NCBI GenBank assembly: GCA_028716305.1
Contig: JAQUQA010000062.1
Coordinates: 1 to 7,191, forward strand
Direction: 5' to 3'
Source of the DNA: Candidatus Omnitrophota bacterium
GTDB lineage: Bacteria; Omnitrophota; Gorgyraeia; Gygaellales; Profunditerraquicolaceae
Length of the DNA stretch: 7,191 nt
In this document: positions 6,415-7,191 of the stretch, piece by piece
Numbering within the stretch: position 1 is the first letter of the stretch
Layout: every line of letters starts with the position of its first letter
Notes under the pieces: model-generated
What the model saw: only the letters and a program-made list of their open reading frames with translations
Told to the model about the DNA's origin: nothing
The model's database searches: none
Position numbers and translations under genes: made by a program

Positions 6415-6717
6415 ATGAAATCCTCGCAAGACAGCGTCATTGTCGTCATCGGCTGCGCCCGTTGTGGCGCCACGCTCCGCGAGCAGTTTGACCGGGGCGT
6501 CATGGTCTGCGATCGATGCGACCGGGAGATCCCCGTCGCCGACGTCCGGGCCACCCTTGTTACCCTCCTGGACACAATGGACCCCGAGAGAGAGACGCCG
6601 GCGGCCTGTGTAGACCGCCGGCGCCGCCAACCGGCCGGTGAGCAAAGGAGGAGTAACTCTGCCAGCCGGGAATGGCCCTACTTGCCGCCCAACCGCGAGG
6701 CGCCTGCCTCCAGTTGA
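6415..6717 (+). CDS. Small zinc-ribbon protein, moron-like, opposite to the tail genes
   Basis: A 100-residue protein. The start is ATG at 6415, with AAAGGAG 11 bases ahead; the frame extends upstream only through non-ATG starts without a ribosome binding site. Cysteines at 14, 17, 32 and 35 form C-x2-C-x14-C-x2-C in the setting IGCARCGATL ... VCDRCDREIP, a treble-clef or ribbon-type zinc site. Residues 41-55 look helical. The tail from residue 56 is charged, proline-rich and basic (DRRRRQP at 67-73) and probably disordered. Codon third positions stay GC-rich, which supports coding. The gene stands alone on the plus strand with one or two promoters and ends in TGA, overlapping the tail-completion gene by 40 bases. 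Small phage zinc ribbons include regulators such as Mu Com, which has similar cysteine spacing, but the match is too short to assign. A role in regulation or nucleic-acid binding is inference. The C-terminal third might have been acquired by reading into the neighbour. Confidence 0.65.
   Translation: MKSSQDSVIVVIGCARCGATLREQFDRGVMVCDRCDREIPVADVRATLVTLLDTMDPERETPAACVDRRRRQPAGEQRRSNSASREWPYLPPNREAPASS
6596..6623. terminator. Strong GC hairpin downstream of the tail-completion gene
   Basis: CGCCGGCGG (6596-6604) and CCGCCGGCG (6615-6623) form a perfect 9-bp stem with a 10-base loop. On the minus strand it is followed by TCTCTCTCTC, and lies about 55 bases after the tail-completion stop. It could be a weak or factor-assisted terminator for that gene. 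A uridine run is missing, so a typical intrinsic terminator is not shown. It lies within the zinc-ribbon coding sequence (residues 61-70). Confidence 0.3.
6644..6653 (+). other. Orphan ribosome-binding-site-like sequence
   Basis: AAAGGAGGAG inside the 3' part of the zinc-ribbon frame, preceded closely by an out-of-frame TGA (6639-6641). That is the layout usually seen between two adjacent genes. No usable plus-strand gene follows: the nearest ATG (6672) opens only about 21 codons. It may be chance, or the remains of a second plus-strand gene. Confidence 0.25.
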
Positions 6718-7181
6718 GCGACGATGACGTCGAATAGCCCGTCCTGATCCGCCTCCGATAGCACGCCCATCTCGCGGGCCGGGATGTTGGGATTGTCGCC
6801 CGACAGCCACGGCGTGCGCTCGTCCGTGCTGCCCAGGACCAATACCACGGCCCCCGCGAACTGTCCCCAGTTTTCCGAGTGCTCGGGGTGACCCCTCTCG
6901 GTCCAACTCATTTTGAGCTGGCGGGTGCGTTGGTGGATCGGATGCGCCCCGGCAAACCCCAGGCGCCGCCGCTCGGCGACGGTCGAGACCGCGAGCTGGG
7001 GCCAGGGCGCGCCCCCGGCGCTCTCGGTGGTAAAGTTCTGGGCAATGCCCAGGCGGACACGGTCCGCGACCTTGCGCCGCTCCTTGTGGCCCATGGTCAA
7101 CGGCGTCCGGGCCAGGGCGTCCAGCACCCGGGCCAGCAGGCCCGGATCTACGGGTTGCAGGTTTAGCCAGACAGTAGCCAC
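6678..7181 (-). CDS. Tail-completion / phage virion morphogenesis protein (gpS, Mu gpG-like)
   Basis: A 167-residue protein of usual length for the phage virion morphogenesis (Phage_tail_S) family, whose members complete the head-proximal end of the tail for head-tail joining. Landmarks are GAPWPQLAVSTVAERRR at 57-73, PIHQRTRQLKMSW at 81-93 (family form 'PIL..TG.L..S') and IPAREMGVLSEADQDGLFDV at 133-152 (family form 'IPAR.FLGLS..D...I'). The glycine of the usual 'TG.L' is replaced by arginine. The start is GTG at 7181 with AGGCGG 4 bases ahead at the very edge of the window. A TAA at 7185-7183 may be the stop of the gene upstream. It ends with TAG at 6680-6678, converging on the zinc-ribbon gene. 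It is probably transcribed with head or neck genes to the right. Confidence 0.8.
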   Translation of the reverse strand: MATVWLNLQPVDPGLLARVLDALARTPLTMGHKERRKVADRVRLGIAQNFTTESAGGAPWPQLAVSTVAERRRLGFAGAHPIHQRTRQLKMSWTERGHPEHSENWGQFAGAVVLVLGSTDERTPWLSGDNPNIPAREMGVLSEADQDGLFDVIVAQLEAGASRLGGK

Positions 7182-7191
7182 GTTACCGCCT

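Noticed and set aside
6260..6418. A 52-codon plus-strand frame whose TGA overlaps the zinc-ribbon ATG as ATGA
   Set aside because: No ribosome binding site precedes its ATG, the promoter at 6293-6321 lies inside it, and the peptide looks like chance translation rich in Arg, Pro and Cys.
6630..6639. Perfect palindrome ACCGGCCGGT
   Set aside because: It is short, GC-rich and inside coding sequence without a promoter nearby, so chance is likely.
6247..6906. A 219-codon minus-strand open frame across the intergenic region
   Set aside because: It overlaps the tail-completion and zinc-ribbon genes in other frames, and its Gly/Arg-rich composition is typical of a shadow of GC-rich coding DNA.
1..7191. 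Search for tRNA genes, CRISPR arrays, insertion-sequence ends, reverse transcriptase or toxin-antitoxin genes
   Set aside because: No cloverleaf, regularly spaced repeat, terminal inverted repeat or such protein motif was seen.

Overview
The window is a stretch of the tail gene module of a GC-rich tailed phage or prophage. No integrase, lysis gene, head gene or bacterial chromosomal gene is visible, so prophage and free phage cannot be told apart here. The host is not identifiable. High GC, frequent GTG starts, AGGAGG-type ribosome binding sites and sigma70-like promoters fit many GC-rich bacteria. The lamin-tail domain in the hub protein is a weak hint of a lineage rich in such domains, for example Chloroflexota, but this is only a guess.

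Most genes lie on the minus strand and read from right to left. From 7181 down to 6678 is a tail-completion protein of the phage virion morphogenesis (gpS / Mu gpG-like) family. From 6046 to 3404 is an 880-residue tape measure protein. Two tightly packed genes follow: a 123-residue beta-rich protein (3392-3021) in the position usually held by the distal tail protein, and a 950-residue tail-tip or baseplate-hub protein (3018-166). The latter contains a lamin-tail domain, a discoidin-like domain that appears split, and two copies of a small 'LTRG' module. A further gene starts at 136 and runs off the left edge. Within the run 6046-1 the gaps are 11, 2 and 29 bases, so this looks like one operon for tail assembly and the tail tip.

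The run is broken between 6047 and 6717. There a small zinc-ribbon gene (6415-6717) sits on the opposite strand with its own promoter or promoters, converging on and overlapping the end of the tail-completion gene. The 368 bases between this gene and the tape measure gene hold three promoter-like sites that share an extended -10 (GTGGTAwAmTG), one facing the tape measure gene and two facing the zinc-ribbon gene. They also hold a terminator-like hairpin in the tape measure leader. This arrangement resembles a moron: an extra phage gene with its own transcription signals, inserted in a structural module. It is the most unusual part of the window.

In function, the tail-completion protein would finish the head-proximal end of the tail, the tape measure protein would set tail length, and the 123- and 950-residue proteins would form the distal tip that meets the host surface. 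The zinc-ribbon protein is probably not structural and may act on transcription, translation or host functions.
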